A DNA stretch of 22,757 bases from IMG/VR virus record IMGVR_UViG_3300043444_000307, positions 1 to 22,757 of that record; one strand, written 5' to 3'. The position numbers and the translations under genes are program-made. The notes beneath the pieces are model-generated. The model ran no database searches and had not been told where the DNA came from. It saw nothing but the letters and a program-made list of their open reading frames with translations. Source of the stretch: a virus. This document shows positions 22,037 to 22,757 of the stretch, piece by piece (the stretch's first letter is position 1; the number at the start of each line of letters is the position of its first letter).

Positions 22037-22757
22037 TTATCCTATTTGTGTCAAAGTTGCAATTACCGATGGAACTGCTGGTCTATTTGGATTTGTTTGT
22101 GTTCCAAATGCTGCTAATTGACCCGTATCTGCATTACAACTCCACATTAATTCAACATAATCATTTGCATGGATTGGTAACATAAAATTCCAAGCTGCAA
22201 CTACTCTACCCAACTGTCCTGAGGTTTTACTACAATCAATTTGAGTGTTTGTATTTGCAACATTACTACCCGTATATGCTAACCATATATCAAATGTAAT
22301 ATTTGTGTTTGCCGTATTTGCTAATTGAGTTGAGAATTGTAAATTGTAAATACCAGTATTATCTACTTTAATTTTAGTTCCATCAACAATTGAAACATTA
22401 TGTGCAAAATCAATTGTGTTTAGTTTTTTTGCATATGCAGTATTTGCAGAACCACTTTGTGTAGTTGTATCGCTAAATTGTCCGTAGTTAAATAATTTGT
22501 TTCCTGCTAAGTAAAAATCAGAACCACTTGCTACATTTACATTTCCTTTAATATCCAATGAACCAGTGATAGTTTGTGAACCACTTGTGTACATTGAACC
22601 AGTCATTGTAATAGTATGATTATGGAAATTGGTCGAACCACTTACATCAATATCACCATATAACCATGTATTACCTGTTAATGTATTATTACCTATTTGA
22701 GTTGTCGAACCACTTACTAAAAATGAACCGGTCATAGTTGAACTACCAATTGTATTT
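22037..22757 (-). CDS. Fibre protein with C1q/TNF-like jelly-roll tip (5' end missing)
   Basis: The reading frame stays open to the window edge. The codons before the first in-window Met (22733-22735) read NTIGSST and continue the same repeat, so that Met is internal and the gene starts outside the window. About the first 90 visible residues are short beta repeats (TGSFLVSGSTTQIGNNTLTG, SGSQTITGSLDIKGN). The last ~140 residues (from about FSDTTTQSGSANTAYAKKLN) look like a C1q/TNF or BclA-type jelly roll: IKVDNTGIYNLQFSTQL, ITFDIWLAYTGSNV and HANDYVELMWS follow the family's 'GiY.i.fs', 'iWl..nG' and 'gDyvel.w' pattern. Such domains form compact trimers at fibre tips and can bind receptors. The gene ends 52 bases before the gp13-like start. 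Confidence 0.75.
   Translation of the reverse strand, partial: NTIGSSTMTGSFLVSGSTTQIGNNTLTGNTWLYGDIDVSGSTNFHNHTITMTGSMYTSGSQTITGSLDIKGNVNVASGSDFYLAGNKLFNYGQFSDTTTQSGSANTAYAKKLNTIDFAHNVSIVDGTKIKVDNTGIYNLQFSTQLANTANTNITFDIWLAYTGSNVANTNTQIDCSKTSGQLGRVVAAWNFMLPIHANDYVELMWSCNADTGQLAAFGTQTNPNRPAVPSVIATLTQIG

Overview
The window looks like part of a T4-like contractile-tail phage (myovirus) genome. It is AT-rich and densely packed, and every convincing gene lies on the minus strand, so transcription runs from right to left. No gap exceeds about 110 bases. I see no tRNA, CRISPR array, transposase, integrase or reverse transcriptase. Most starts lack a Shine-Dalgarno sequence and have A/T-rich leaders, which would suit a Bacteroidota-type host. 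That host assignment is inference only.

Layout in transcription order (right to left): (1) 22757-22037, the 3' part of a fibre gene with a C1q/TNF-like jelly-roll tip, cut by the window edge. (2) 21984-18325, a tightly coupled neck/tail-completion operon: gp13-like, gp14-like and gp15-like proteins, then two unrecognised small proteins. (3) 18321-14444, continuing without a gap: a large SGSSQ-repeat fibre, a fibrinogen-like adhesin and a small fibre-like protein. (4) 14334-10545, a large fibre with a T4-like 'RRG' N-terminus and two short paralogous fibre proteins, separated by rho-independent terminators. (5) 10514-5614, two long fibres, each ending in an S74 self-cleaving intramolecular chaperone. 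(6) 5610-4612, a GT-B glycosyltransferase. (7) 4601-2871, a virion protein with an intein-like Hint domain inserted ahead of a LamG/concanavalin-like domain. (8) 2799-9, tail sheath (gp18-like) and tail tube (gp19-like).

The tail genes form a core (gp13-14-15 and gp18-19) that in T4 is interrupted only by genes 16 and 17. Here it is split by about 15.5 kb of adhesin, fibre and modification genes. The fibres are mosaics of shared modules: an Mtd/T4-like N-terminus, serine-rich coiled coils, SGSSQ junction peptides, duplicated beta modules and S74 tips. This suggests reassortment among paralogous host-recognition proteins, with the glycosyltransferase and the Hint domain as possible post-translational modifiers.

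The strongest regulatory signal is an exact 9-mer, ATATTTATA on the coding strand. It lies 19-61 bases upstream of eight gene starts, at the head of nearly every apparent transcription unit. It is the reverse complement of the T4 late promoter core TATAAATA plus one base. It may be this phage's late promoter or a related element.
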